Part shown: positions 9,500-21,871 of the stretch, piece by piece
Position numbering within the stretch: position 1 is the stretch's first letter
Layout of the letters: every line of letters starts with the position of its first letter
From: Cryptomeria japonica
Lineage: Eukaryota; Streptophyta; Pinopsida; Cupressales; Cupressaceae
Assembly (NCBI RefSeq): GCF_030272615.1
Contig: NC_081413.1
Coordinates: 16,936,285 to 17,000,284, forward strand
DNA length: 64,000 nt
Reading direction: 5' to 3'
Translations under genes and position numbers: made by a program
Notes under the pieces: generated by a model
Told to the model about the DNA's origin: nothing
The model's input: only the letters and a program-made list of their open reading frames with translations
Database searches by the model: none

Positions 9500-11599
9500 T
9501 ATCATCATACAGATGCATGATGTTTCAAATATGCTTTAACCTATGAACTATAATCTGCATTTTGATAGATGCAAATTTCTTACAGTTCAATCCTTTGATA
9601 TTATATTATATTTGAGACTTTAAACTTTCCCTAAAGAAGTGATTTTCAGCTGTGCAAGTCCTTATATCTTGCCCTAAGATTGTGTGTCTTATCCTACAAG
9701 TACTTTTTAAATTAGTGAGCTCCTTGGAATGTTTCCCAAATAAACATTGATATCTATATTATGAGTGTGATTTTCACAATATTTTTTTCCGTTTTTGGGT
9801 TTTCCATGTAAAAAAAATCATGTGTACTAGCATGATTGCTTCCAATGTTTCTATTATTTACTTCCATGCATATGGTGGATGAAATGAATATTGTTCTAAA
9901 TGTTTAAAATGATCAAGTTTTAAGTGTATGATGATTCACACCCCCCCCCCCTCAACATCCGATAGTGTTCAACAATTGGTATCAAAGCAAGTTTCCTAAA
10001 GAAGCAATTTAATCACTAAGGTAGATGTGTGATTTGAACACTACATTTGAAGATTATTTGAAAGATATGGATGCTCTAGATTAGAGTGATTGGGAAGGTA
10101 TTGAAGGTTTTGCTGATATGCAAGGAGAATTGAGATCAACCTTGGCTAACTTGGATGAAAATAGATAAAAATATAAGAAGGTAGTGGAAAAGATCACTTT
10201 CCTAAGGAACCTGTTTGATAAAAAAAAGAAATTCACTGATGAGAAAAAAAAATAATGCACAAAGCTCAAAATAGAAGTGACCAAGTTAAAGAAGAAATTA
10301 AAAGATGCAAAGAAACAAATTAACAAAGATCTAAATCTCAAAGCTGGCAGTGAAGTGCTTGATGTGATGCTCAATGCTCAAAAGCAAAATAAAGACAAAG
10401 GTGGACTTGTCTTTGAAAAGAGTGAAATATCTAAGGCATTTGACAAATAAGACAAGGTAAAAGAAGAGGTCAAGAATGAATTGAAAGATTATAGAAAAGA
10501 TCAAAAAGATTTTATTCTAGTTTGGAACAAGAAGAACTTCAAGAGATCTCCTCATGTTCATTCCAAGTTTCCTCATCTTTTAATGGTAATTATTTTTTAT
10601 GCAATAAATTTAGATATAGAGCTAGTGAATGCAAAAGTTAGAACAAAAATTAGTCATTTAATGGTGAACGCTACAATTACAACAAGTCTGGACATAAAGA
10701 AAATGAATGCACATAAGTAGAGTGAACTAGAATGGATATGGGAATACAAGTTATGACATGAATGATTAGACTTTCAAAGGATATTGTTATGCTTGAAACA
10801 AATATGGGCACAACGTTGTTGTGTTAAGGTCTAACTTCATAAGAAATGGGAGTGGAAATCCTAGAATGATTAAAAATGGCCCATAGAGTGATCCAATATG
10901 CTATAACTATAATAAACTTGGACGTGTTGCTAAATTTTGAAGATGAAGAAATGAGAAATCTATTGGTTCAGTAAAGAAGATTGATCTTAATAAAGAAAAT
11001 AAAAACAAGATGATGGAATGGGTGAAAAAAATTGATGAGAAGACAATATGTATGAATGTGGATTGATTTGCACCTTTAGCTAGTATTTATTCATCTTAAA
11101 GCTAAGCAAAGATACATGGTCTAAGGGGGAGAACTAAATGCAAAGACTTTGTGCCCCCTTATTGTTTGATGTTGAATTGGTTTCAACATGGTAGAGGTTA
11201 GGAATGGGTTTCTAGAGGATTTTGAATCATTTGGTTTGTCTAAAGTATTTATTGAAGTTTCAGAGAAATAGTGTCAACTTTTTGGTAAAGTGTATTTGAG
11301 TTGGTCAACCCTAAGCAAGTAAAATAGAGAAATATATATTCCCCTTTTTAAGTTCATTATTAATACTTGCAAACTTGAGGAGCCATTGGATGTAAAAAAA
11401 GGTGATCAACTCAAGTAAAAATGTCACTACAATTTAACATAGGTATTTATAGGTGGTTTTTTTTTTTTCGATAGAAAATATTGTTAGCATTAATTGATCT
11501 TCTTGAAACGCCCATTCAAATCCTTGAAGGAAGACCCTATTGGCACTTTCTCTCTGGTTCTTGCCAATATTATTCATAAGGAGGACATTGTTGCCTGAT
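9500..11599 (+). mobile_element. Copia2: fragment with LTR 3' end, primer site and gag
   Basis: 9500-9974 is the 3' part of a copia LTR, with a GGGTTTTCCATGT word near 9795 and a poly-C tract near 9942, ending AACA. The primer-binding site TGGTATCAAAGC, complementary to initiator tRNA-Met with one change, is at 9977-9988. A gag remnant follows to about 10960. From 11100 to 11599 I recognise nothing firm. A purine tract with an AAGGGGGAGAA word near 11125 may be a displaced polypurine tract. The LTR start and all of pol are missing. Confidence 0.7.
10030..10960 (+). pseudogene. Copia2 gag with Lys-rich coiled coil and repeated zinc knuckles
   Basis: The frame reads MDALD, DWEGIEGFADMQGELRSTL, then a long Lys/Glu-rich heptad-like region. 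Next comes GSEVLDVMLNAQKQNKDKGG, which resembles the SIRE-type gag segment that precedes the zinc fingers. Four knuckle-like units follow in broken frames: CNKFRYRASEC near 10600, CNYNKSGHKENEC near 10680, a degraded one near 10790 and CYNYNKLGRVAKF near 10900. Many TAG, TAA and TGA codons interrupt it. The assignment to SIRE-like copia is from family knowledge. Confidence 0.65.
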
Positions 11600-12944
11600 T
11601 GTTGGATATTGTTGGTTGAGTGCTACAAATATGTGCTTATGAGAGTGATTGAGAATGTGTTGTCATTGATGTCAACATATTTCTCTGTTTGGTGCAGTGA
11701 TGCAGTGATATTCAGATTGTTGGTTTATATTGTGTGTTGATATTCAATTGTTGTGGATTAAAGGGTGTGTAGAGTGATATCTCTGGCTGATTTAGTACAA
11801 GTGTCAAAATTGTGCATAAAAATTTGATTGAGATTTGAGTGTCAGTGTTAAGGCCAATTTTTTTGTTGTTTAGTGATGCCACTGTTCGGTATTTTGATTT
11901 GCATTAATGCTCCGCATTGTAATATCTTAATCTGTAGATATATGGGATATGTTTGGTATGTTGATGTGTGTCTTCAATTCAAGTGATTCATGATTTTTAC
12001 AGTCAGTTTTGTTGGTGTTCTTAAGGTCCGGTATAATGTCGATGATGATTCTAGTAATCCAAGTTGATGTGGTTGTTGTTGTGGTAATTTACATTTATTT
12101 TGGATGTTTATAGATCATGTTCTATTCGTGTTGGTGGTCTGCATTGATTGGTGAGCATGTTATGGACATTTTTCTTGGCCTGGTGGTATTCTTCATGTTC
12201 TTGGCCGACATGATGATTGTAGTGTGTTGCAGATGTTCGAGACATAATTCTTGGAGATGTTTCATGTTCGAGGTGGTGATTTAGGTCCATGATATGTCTT
12301 AGATGGCATTCTTTTGGTCTTCATGAGATATTTTGTATTTGATCAATAGTTATATCATTATAATTATTTTAGGTGTTGTGAGCCAACCTTGATTAGGTTG
12401 ATCGGTTGATGTCATGTATAAATATATGTTGTAATCTTGTGTAAATTATCAGATGTGTGTGCGAATAATGTAATAATCATTTGGTAGAAGAGAAAACATG
12501 TGAAGAAGAAGAGTGAAGATTGTTATATGCTTAACCAGAACTATAACCAGGCATTAGGAGATGTTATTTTCTCATTTCACAATTTTTTGAAAGTGATCTG
12601 ATGTTGTCTGTAAAATAGTGAGCCTTCCCAATGGTTGTAGCCCTTCTTGTTTTATGATTTGAGCAGTGAGCTCTAGGCAATGTGCCTGAATGCATGTGCA
12701 TTCCCCATTGTAATATTTCATATACTTCTAACAGGGTATCATCATATTGTGGGTAGGATCCCACCATGGTTTCTCCCTTAACCGGGTTTTCCACGTCAAA
12801 ATCTTGGTATTATGTGTGTTGATCTTGTGTTGTTGTTTCATGCTTTCATTGTTGTTAATCAAATCTAATAATTGTGTAAGTTACTGTAAGTTTTGGTGAT
12901 AACTGATTCACTCCCCCTCTCATTTGTCTACCCTATTTTCATCA
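11600..12944 (+). repeat. Copia3 5' LTR and primer-binding site
   Basis: It starts TGTTGGATATTG at 11600 and ends TTTTCATCA at 12944. Inside are TTGTCATTGATGTCAAC, shared with the Copia1 LTR, the U5 word GGGTTTTCCACGT near 12785, and CTGATTCACTCCCCCTC near the end. TGGTATCAAAGA at 12947-12958 is the initiator tRNA-Met primer site with two changes. Without a second LTR the start could be off by some bases. Confidence 0.75.
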
Positions 12945-12999
12945 ATTGGTATCAAAGATAAGTTCCTCCAAAGGATTTTAACAATTTGAGGTGATCTGG

Positions 13000-14080
13000 G
13001 ATAGCATCTTACAAGAAGGATAGTCTGAGATTTGATGGAACTAATTAATCTCTTTGGAAGAGCTGAATGGAATGTCACTTCAGATGCATTGGTGAAGACT
13101 AATGGAAGACTACTAAAGAAAAATATACTCCTCCTACAAATGGTCCTACAACTGATGATGAGAAGAAGGAAGTTGAATATAATATCAGGGCTAAGGAAGC
13201 TTTTTTGAGTGTTTTGACCAATTCAGAGATGAAAAATGTGATGGATTTCTAGACTGCTCATGAGATATGGAAGAAGTTGGAAACCCTAAACGAAGTTGAT
13301 AGTTATGTGAAGATTGCTAAGTTGTAAATCTTAAAGGGAAAACATGAGAGATTGAAGATGAGAAAGGATGAGAACATCAATTCTTTCATGTAGAAGGTGA
13401 ATGAGCTTGTGTGTAACATTAGATGTGCTAGTGGAATGTTGGAAGAGTCAAATATTGTTGCTAAAGTGCTTAGATCCTTGCTTGCATCATACAAGCACAA
13501 ATCTTCTTCTATTGAGGGTATTTGGACTCTAACTAATGTGACGAGAGATGTTGATTGGTAAGCTATTTACCTTTGAATTGAGTGAGTTTGGTGATTCCCT
13601 TCTAAAGATAGAATATGTATTCAAAGCCTATGTTTTCGAAAAGGATAAGCATAGATATGATCTGGGAGAAATTTATTCTAAGAGGATATCTAGATATGAG
13701 AAAGAGATGAAGGAGATTGAAGATGAAGAGAAAGAACTTGAGGATATTGAAGCACTTATTGCTAGGAGATTGCCTAAAGGAACAGGTAAGCATGAAGGAA
13801 AGTTGTCCCTTCAATATTTTTCATGTGATTAGATAGGACATTTTGCTTCAAGGTGTCTAGAAAGAGTTCCTAAGAAACCCTAGAAGCCTAAACATCAAAA
13901 GAAATGCTATTATGTTGCTAATGAAGGGATGGTTGATGATGAATCTGACAAAGGGAATTCAAGTGATAATGAATGGGTGTTTATTGATATCAAGGAAGAT
14001 GATCCAAAGCCTCCTAATTCTGCTAGCTACATTAATGAGGAAAGAACCTTCGCTGCATAAGTTGAAGAGAAAGATAAATG
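13000..14080 (+). pseudogene. Copia3 gag
   Basis: It reads LRFDGTN, AHEIWKKLETLNEVD, ENINSFM, and IEALIARRLPKGTGKHEGKL, the UBN2-type copia gag also seen in Copia1. The zinc knuckle reads YFSCD, a stop, then IGHFASRC. The first Cys of the CCHC is therefore replaced and a TAG sits inside the finger. An acidic linker (DDESDKGNSSDNEW) leads to the protease. Several TAG and TAA codons make it non-functional. Confidence 0.8.
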
Positions 14081-14890
14081 GGTGATTGACAACGGATGTT
14101 GTCATCATATGACAGGTGCTAAGAGTAAGTTTGTGAGCATGTAAAAGTATATGATGGTGGTGTTGTTAGGTTTGGAGATGAAAAAGTTGGTATAGTCCAG
14201 GGAAGAGGGTTCATTTCTCTTGATGGCAAGCCTAATGCTGATGATGTATTATATGTAGAAGGACTAAAGAATAATCTTTTGAGTGTTGGGTAGATGGTTG
14301 AAAAGGGATATAATCTTCAGTTCAAGAATGGCAAATGTATGATCTTGGGTAGTACCAGTATTGAGATTGCATCCGGTACAAAGACTAAAGGTTATATCTT
14401 TCATTTGAATAGTACTATTAAAAGGTGTTTGATTGCTCAGATTGATGAAAGTTGGTTATGGCATAGAAGAATGTGGCATGTGAATTTTGATAGCATGATT
14501 AAGATAAGATCTAATCAGGTAGTGAGATATTTTTCTAAGTTGATGAAACCTACTAATCCGGTATGCAAGGAATGTCAGTTAGGGAAGCTAACTAAAGATT
14601 ATTTCAAAAGTAAAAATCATTTTTCTAATTGATTATTGTATCTTGTGCATACTGACTTATGTGGTCCAGTTAGAGTTGGAAGCTCGCAAGGTGACGAATA
14701 TTTCATGTTGTTGATTGATGATTACTCTAGGATGATGTGGGTTACTTTCTTGAGAGAAAAGTCTGAATCTTTAAAGAAGTTCAAGATTTTCAAGGCTATG
14801 GTTGAGACTGAAATAGGTTTGAAGTTGAAGTGTTTGAGATATGACAGAGGTGGAGAATTCACTTTCGATGAGTTGAATTCATATTGTGAG
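14081..14890 (+). pseudogene. Copia3 protease and partial integrase
   Basis: The protease motif is WVIDNGCCHHMTG, where the usual Ser of D-S-G is Asn. GAG-pre-integrase follows (WLWHRRMWHVNFDSM, NPVCKECQLGKLTK). The integrase core keeps HTDLCGPV and RYDRGGEF, the first two catalytic Asp residues. It is then cut at 14890 before the Glu. A TGA at 14630 separates two integrase frames. Downstream sequence belongs to a gypsy element on the other strand. Confidence 0.85.
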
Positions 14891-17690
14891 GTGAGGGGGA
14901 ATGGTATAGTCATGAAGGTAAGTGTAGGTTTCTTGATACTAGGGGGAATTGGGACCAACAAGGACACATACCATGTCGGAATCAAGGACATCATATGTTG
15001 ATACTAGAGGATGCTCAACCAAAAATTCACACTTTTGACTATTTGTTGGCATTTGTAGGAGGGACCCAATAGTGGCCATGGCATTTGTAGCTCTATTGTT
15101 TGTCCTAGGTATTTGCTCAAAAAAAATGAAAGTGAAGTGTTGTTTGAATTCTTTGACCATGCAGTGATAAGGGAGTAGTGTGTCATCTTTTGTTTGGTAC
15201 TCATCATTGACTTTCTTAATGACAAGTTGAGAGTCTTCGTAGACTTGCAGGTTATTGATCTTTCATTGGATAGCCACACAAAGTCTAGTGATGAGATCTT
15301 TCTACTCCATAATGTTGTTTATGCATGAAACATATTTGGGTATGCAGTTTCTTTAAGGGGTAATAAGTAGAAATCCTGCCCTAGATCCATGTTGTGTGGA
15401 GGAACCATCAAAGTAAAGTTGTCATTTGGTAGATTGTGTGAGTGTCACAATAGAGTCATCATGAAATTTTACAATGAGTGGATTCTCCCCTTGGAGGGGG
15501 GCATCAATTAGTTGATCTATGATGACTTGTCCTTTTATTGATTTTTGATCTACATATACTCAATGTCAAAATCACCTACCAACATAACCCACTTAACTAT
15601 ACACCCTGTAAGAGCAGCCCTGGAAAGTAGGTGTTTGAGGGGATCAATCTTTTCAATGAGCTTGGTCTTATGATTGAGCATGCAGTGGCAAATTATTTGA
15701 GTGCTAAAAACTACTACAAGGCATGCTTGTTCTATTGAAGTGTAGTTAAGTTCATATCCTACAGGAGTGTGGTTGATGTAGTAGATTTTGTGCTCTTTAC
15801 CTTGATCACCTATTTATGAAATTAATGCCCATAGAGCCACCGAAGTAGCTAAGATGTGCAAAAGAAGTGGTTGTCCCAAAATAGGAAGCATTAACACTGG
15901 AGGGGATGCCAAGTATTCCTCAAGTTTGTCAAAAGCCTTCTGGCGCAAGCAATCTCACTAAAACTTGATGCTCTTGCATAGGAGATGGTCAATCAGATGG
16001 AATTTGTCTACAAGTTGTGTGATGAACCATCAGATGGATTGAAGCTTGCCTTTTAGGCTACAAAGTTTCTTGAATGTCCTAGGAGGAGGAATTTCCATGA
16101 TTGCCTTGCCTTTGTTGGATCTACTTTAATTTCTCTGTGAGACATTATGAATCCTTGCAATTTTCTAGATGTGACTCCAAAGACACATTTTTGGGGGTTA
16201 AGCCATAGCTTGTACTATTCCAATCTCTCAAAGATTCTTCTTAAGACAAGGATGTATTCTTCTAATGTCTTAGACTTGCCCAGGAGATCATCGACATAGT
16301 TTTCCATGATGTCATGCAGAAGATCATGGAAAATGGCAGCCATTGCTCTCTGATAGGTGGCACCTACGTGTTCTTTAGTCCAAAGGGTATGAACTGATAA
16401 CAAAATATTCCCCATGGAGTGGTAAAAGATTTTCTATGTTTATCCTCATTGATAATTTTAATTTGGTTATATCTAGAGAAACCATCCATTAAGGAAACCA
16501 TCTTGTGCCCAACATTGAGGTCAACAATCATGTCAATATTTGGTAGGGAAAAATCATCCTTAGGACAGGCTTTGTTGAGATCCCTAAAGTCTATACAAAT
16601 ACGTATGCCCCCGATGGGCTTACCAACAAATACAATGTTTAATACCCATTCTAGGTAGTCAATGGGTCTTATGAAGCTGATATCAAGAATCTTATGTAAC
16701 TCTACTTTGTCAAGTAAAGCAACCTAAGGGTGCATCTTGCAGAGTTTCTGTTTAACCAGTTTTGCATTTGACTCGACAACAAGATTGTGTACTACCAAGT
16801 TGAGGTCCAAACCTAGCATGTCTACATAGGACCAAGCAAATTTGATTTATGTCTCTTTGAGGAAGCTTATAATGTTCTATTTCTATTGATATTAGAGGAA
16901 ATTTGCAACAAGCACATTCTTTGAATTGTCCTTTGTACCCATATTGATTGTGTCGGTTTCTTCAATAAGTAGTGATGATTTTTTCTGAAATGGGGGGAAC
17001 CATGGTAGGCAGGTCAAGTCCCTCATCCTCTAAAGCTTGATCTAGGTTTTCACTAGAAGATACATCATTTGTTTTTACTTTTCTATGTCCAAAGGTGCCT
17101 CAGGGAGGCTTTCACCAAGGAAATTCTTATTTTTATTTTTATTTTCATTTTTGCAACTATGGGAGTTGACCTGACTACCAAAGTATGTCTTCCTATTGAG
17201 TTGGATCTCATTGACAGTAGTGTGATTTTCAAGTTCTCGCATGTTTAGTGCCAAGAGGGCATTGCCATTAGAAAAAATGTCAAGGGAAAGCGACCCTTGT
17301 TGGTCCCAATCAATGAGTTTTGGATATACAAGTTGTAGGTTTGATAGGGGTGATAGTGTTTACGTAGGCATCATTGAGGTATTCGAAAGGCAGTTCAAGG
17401 AATTCCTCTTCATCAAAGTCTTCGATATCAAAGAGAGGGTCTGTCGGAGCACCAGGATGGTGGGCTTAGGCACTGGGGAGTAATCCAAACCTCTATTGTA
17501 TTGTATGCAGTTGGTGAGATGGGTTCTGTCCTGCCTTGTTCTTTAGGTCCAAGGTCATGTCCTTTGTAGCCTATCTTTTCTACTATAGTTGATGCCTTAC
17601 GATACAGTTCTTTGAGGATATCTATTGTTGGTTTGTTGCCCCAATTTTTAAACATCCAAATTTTAAAATTTGTACCAAATCTAATGGCTA
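14890..17690 (-). mobile_element. Tat2: minus-strand Tat-type gypsy pol fragment
   Basis: Read leftward it holds a G-patch-like segment (IGYKGHDLGPKEQGRTEPI, 17500-17600), an acidic linker and the RT. The RT shows FRDLNKACPKDDFSLPNIDM near 16560-16620 and YVDD at 16284-16295. A decayed RNase H follows, then the archaeal-type RNase H end (FEQIPRTNNRATNAMATIGS near 15050-15110). The last recognisable motif is YTYLHDYTIPP at about 14895-14930. It is related to Tat-A but diverged, so it is another family of the same lineage. It has many stops and no LTRs. Its right border is uncertain. Confidence 0.85.
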
Positions 17691-18660
17691 GCTTATCTGA
17701 AATGTGTACTTTTCAAAAGTCTTCAAGATATGCAATTATATGGTTCCAATTCAATGCCACCATCTTTGACAACTGTCATGTATAGTTTTGTCATCTATAG
17801 GTTAAACCACAAAGAAATTAAAATTTGAGAACAACAAAGCATTAAGAGAAACCCTTTCATGAGAATGTACCAAATATTATTTTGAGGAATGTGGCCAATT
17901 TTTGTGCAAACCCAGCTCACCGTTTGTAAAATTTTAATGCTTTAGTTTTTGTCATCCTGGATTTGGAAAACATTTAAATCCTACCCTTGAGACCTCATGA
18001 TGAATAAATTTCTTTGGGTTGTGTTCATCTTACTCCCTTTAGCACCTGATTAAATTTTGAGAGCAAAATTTATTTCCAACTAAAAGAAGTGTGCATTTTT
18101 CTAAATTACGCTGTTGAATTTTTAATGAGAAATTAAATTATTGTCAAAAATAATTTTAATATTTTTAAATTAATTTTTCTTATTTCCCATTTTAATGACT
18201 TGGAGGAAAATATTTTAAAACACCTTGAGTTACCTCCTTATTGTTGCTCAAAAATCCAAAAAATTGATGGTTAGTCCCTTCTCTCATTTCACAAAAAAGC
18301 TTACAATGCTTGACCTCTTTACCAAGGTTAGTGGTTAATCCCTCACCTCGTTTTGCACAAAAAGTTTCAATTGCTTAACCTTTGACTATTTGATAGTTAA
18401 TCGTTGCTCTCCTTTTGTGGGAAAAACTCCAAACCATTATGTAGTTAATCCCTCAAACTCATTTGCACAATTTTGGAAACCCCATTAACCTCTTTGGCTC
18501 ATAACTACTTCTTTCAAAACTTCCAAGCAAAGCGCAATATGGAAGTGTAAATACAAATCCCACACCCTTTCACAACATCCTCCAAGCATATGCCAAATGA
18601 GGCTTAGGAGCAAGTTATTGACAGCCCTCGAAGCATTATGAAAAGGGAATTTGTGTCAGG
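17690..18660. other. Unassigned AT-rich spacer
   Basis: I see no coding sequence. The only structure is a set of four degenerate units of about 60 bp at 18268-18475, each centred on a GTTAATCCCT word. Confidence 0.5.
18268..18475. repeat. Degenerate tandem repeat, about four units of 50-65 bp
   Basis: Units share GGTTAGTCCCT / GGTTAATCCCTCA / GTTAATCGTTGCT / GTTAATCCCTCAA. These are followed by a C/T-rich stretch, CATTTYRCACAA and TTGACCTCTTT-like words. Divergence is high, which indicates an old array. Confidence 0.5.
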
Positions 18661-18689
18661 TATTATAAAATGTTCAGGTGAATAGTGCA

Positions 18690-20880
18690 GAGCAATGTGG
18701 AAAAAGGATTTAGTGAAGGTGAACACATTTTAGTAGAAAGCTTTAAGAGAAATGCAGCCTCATGGAATGCATTAGCTGTGGGATGCACAATATAGACGTG
18801 TGGGAAAAGCTTTATAAACTTTTTAAGTAAATTCAATTTGCAAGCACAATGCAAAGAGAAAGCCTGAAACAACCTGTGGACATCCATCCAAAACATAATG
18901 GTTTGAGAATTTTTATCAAATGTTGCTATTGCAAATGCCAGTAGACACGCTTGCAAAATGTGAAATCGAAGACAAAGTAATTGAATCATTTGATTGAATG
19001 CTCCAAAGAAGCATCATCTCAAGAAATGAAAAGAAACAATTACAGGATATGCACTAAATGTTTATGTTGATAATGTTTTAAAAACTTTCAAACAAATGCT
19101 AGTGACTAGTATAAAGCCAACATTTCGTCCATGTGCAGCTTCTGAAGAGTATAAACAGAGCACTTGAATTGTTTAATGGAAGCATATTCATAGATTTTTG
19201 TCAGATGTTATAGCTACAAGAGCTCTCATGGATATACAGTCATAATGTGGAGTCATTGACAAAGCATTTGAATAGTTTGACATAATAAGTCAAAGAGATA
19301 TCAATCATGTACAAAATGTGTCTAAGCATAGACAAGGCACGCGAATTGTTTGACAGAATACCTCAAAGAAATGTCATTGAAATGAATGAAATGGTTGCAA
19401 GATCCATTGAAGATGGTTTTGTTGTAAAGGTTTTAGAAACTTTCAAGCAATTGCAATTCGTAGGTGTAAAGTTAAATTCCAACAACCTTTGCCAACGTCC
19501 TCCCTGCCTGCGCAAGAGCAGAGCCTTCGAACAAGTTATGGCCGTCCATCTAAGAATAGTGGTGGGAAAGTTTTTGTTAGATATTTAGTTGGAAATGCTC
19601 TAGTAGAAATGCATGTAGAATTCAAAAAACATAGACAAGAAGTTTCAGACAATGCATGGGTAATCGTCAAAGCACAAAGTATAAGATGCTTTAATTTCTT
19701 GTTTTCAAATTGACGCGTATGTTGGTGTGGAATCATAGACAATGTATGCAAGTTGTTTGATAAAATGCCTCAACACAGAGCTAAATAATGTGAACTCTTG
19801 GACCAAATTCCTCAAAGTGATCTCATCTCATGAATTAGAATGATTAAATGATGCGTACAAAATGGATGTGTTGACAAATTCTTAGAAACTTTAAAGTAAA
19901 TGTGAATTATGTAAATCATAGACAAAGGCATATGACCCTGTCTACCAACATGCCGTGAAGAGATGTCATTTTGTGTAATGTGATTATGGATGGTCATGCA
20001 CAATAATGGTTTGATGTAAAGGCTTTAGTAATTTTCAAACAAATGCAATTGGTAGGCGTAAAGGCAAAATCTTCAAATCACATTGCCCCCTCCTTCCATA
20101 TGCTGCCAGTGCACAAAGTGTGCAAGCACAAACACAGTGAATGAATCCGTCCAAAGAATGTTTCAAAGAAACTTTATCTCGCATGGATTGCAATTATTGT
20201 AGGTTATGTATAAGTTGAATTTGTTGCAATCGAGTGATAGAATTCTACAGTCAGGAGAGTCATTGTGGCGACAAGTTGGTTGTGTATTACATTGTTATTG
20301 GGAGACATGGTTTAAAAGGGTTGGAAATATTGGAACTATTTTGAAAGATGTAATTTAGAGTTCGGTTATGGAGAAGAGCATACACCTAAGTGAACTCTTG
20401 CCGATATTCAAGGTTTGCAAGTGGATAGGAACTGGTATCTAGAGTTTATAAGTGGAGGAAACCATATCGCTAAGTAAAATCCCTGGTTCATGTAAACAAA
20501 GATGGAGTTCCAGGAATGTTGTGTCAAGTTTGAATGCATCTTACTGAATCATGTCTCTCAAAGAGTAGGTAAAATGGGATTGTATCAGGTGAACAAATTT
20601 TTGTTTGGTATAAATAGTCATACAGTTGGGATTTTACAAATGTGGTATGGAATCATTTCATTGGCATCTCTATCAATCATTGTTCATTCAGTGAGGCAGG
20701 TAAAGTGTTTCAGGTTATGATATCGATGGAAGGAGGGATTATCTTCGTGTAGGTTCACATTGCCTCTGAAACTTTCAAGTAAATGCCATTGGCAAATGTA
20801 AAGGCCAAATTCTACAAATATGTGTAACTTTAAAAGTTCTGAGTAGTGGATGAGCATTCCTCGTAACATTAAGGATGAAT
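18690..20880 (+). pseudogene. Pentatricopeptide-repeat (PPR) protein pseudogene
   Basis: Repeated 31-35 residue PPR units are visible in shifting plus-strand frames. They include VDTLAKCEIEDKVIESFD (18930-18990), CGVIDKAFE with FDIISQRDI (about 19235-19300), SIDKARELFDRIPQRNVIE (19327-19383), VLETFKQLQFVGVKLNSN (19428-19480), VCKLFDKMPQHRAK (19746-19787) and QMQLVGVKAKSSN (20040-20078). This is the P-L-S pattern of plant organelle RNA-binding PPR proteins, which edit or process organellar RNA. Stops and frameshifts occur every few dozen codons and no intron is needed to explain the gaps. It is an old, intronless, dead copy. A weak C-terminal trace near 20930 cannot be assigned. Confidence 0.8.
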
Positions 20881-21871
20881 TACAAATAGTGGCACTGAAA
20901 GAAATCTACATGGTTTTCTTGTTAGAAGGGAAGTTCTTCAAAAATGGCATTTTATACACATTTAGAGACAAACATTACTCATATTTTCAAAGTAGCACTA
21001 AAGGTAAACAATTTGTTTGGATTTCAAATAGAAGCTACTCTAAAACAAGGAAGAGACCACAATGGTCAATGCTAATATCAGGGGTCTTGAATTAAAGTGC
21101 TTAATAAAGATGAATGTCCATGTATATTTGATTCAATCAAGAAACACATATGGTCATAAGTATGTGCAAAGTTACTTCAAGATCTCATTTCAAGAGAAGG
21201 CAAAATATTTAGTGAAGCTAACAAAGTTTCATTAGAAAAAATGGTCAAATTAAATACAATGGAAGAACATGTTTTTGAAGGTTAATTTGTTGATGAATGA
21301 ATGACTTTTGGATTGGACAAAGATTTAGTACCACTTCAGCAAAAATAACTATTTGATCTCTTTCTCAAAGTTGTGGGTTACTAGTTACAGTTGTCACAAA
21401 AGTTTGCACCCTTGTTGAACACTAGTGCTCAACAACCTTGTGAAACATGGAAACAACTTCCAAGTGTGGGACCTTGCGCATGTGAGGTTGAATCTTTGAA
21501 AAAGGTTAGCTTCATTTTTAATCAGGGTGCAATGTTGGACCAACTCAATACTTGTAAAACCTACTCCTAAGCCTAATCTAATAACTTGCAAAGGAAAGGG
21601 AGAAGGAATGTTGAAAGGGAAATGAGAGGTGATACACCAAGATCAAAATTGGTCCTTTCCCTACCTGTGAATGCACAAGACATTAATAAACAACCCAAGG
21701 ACATACACAAATCTCAATCTATCAGCTATTTCCAAAGAAAACAAAAAGGCTAGAACCTAATATGATGTTGAGAGGGATCGAGACATGTCCTCAGACAACA
21801 CACATAAGAACATTTAATACAAATTGAAATTTGGAAAAAAGATAATGAAAGATTGCAAATAAAAGGTGAAC
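20881..21871. other. Unassigned sequence
   Basis: No coding family is recognised. A short word block near 21265-21300 (TTTGAAGGTTAA, then GATGAATGA) recurs near 26255-26285, perhaps from a shared old repeat. Confidence 0.4.

Larger units (their letters stand above)
11600..14890 (+). mobile_element. Copia3: Ty1/copia element with 5' LTR, truncated in integrase
   Basis: It begins with a full 5' LTR and primer site. Gag, protease and the first two thirds of integrase follow, all in plus orientation and all with stops. At about 14890, immediately after the SYCE segment of integrase, the sequence switches without a gap to a minus-strand gypsy pol. No LTR or integrase end marks this point, so the junction is an illegitimate join or the target of a later rearrangement. 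Its sequence is close to Copia1. Confidence 0.85.

Noticed and set aside
9440-9965. Poly-C tracts as regulatory or structured elements
   Set aside because: They sit at the usual place near the 3' end of this type of copia LTR and are a family trait.
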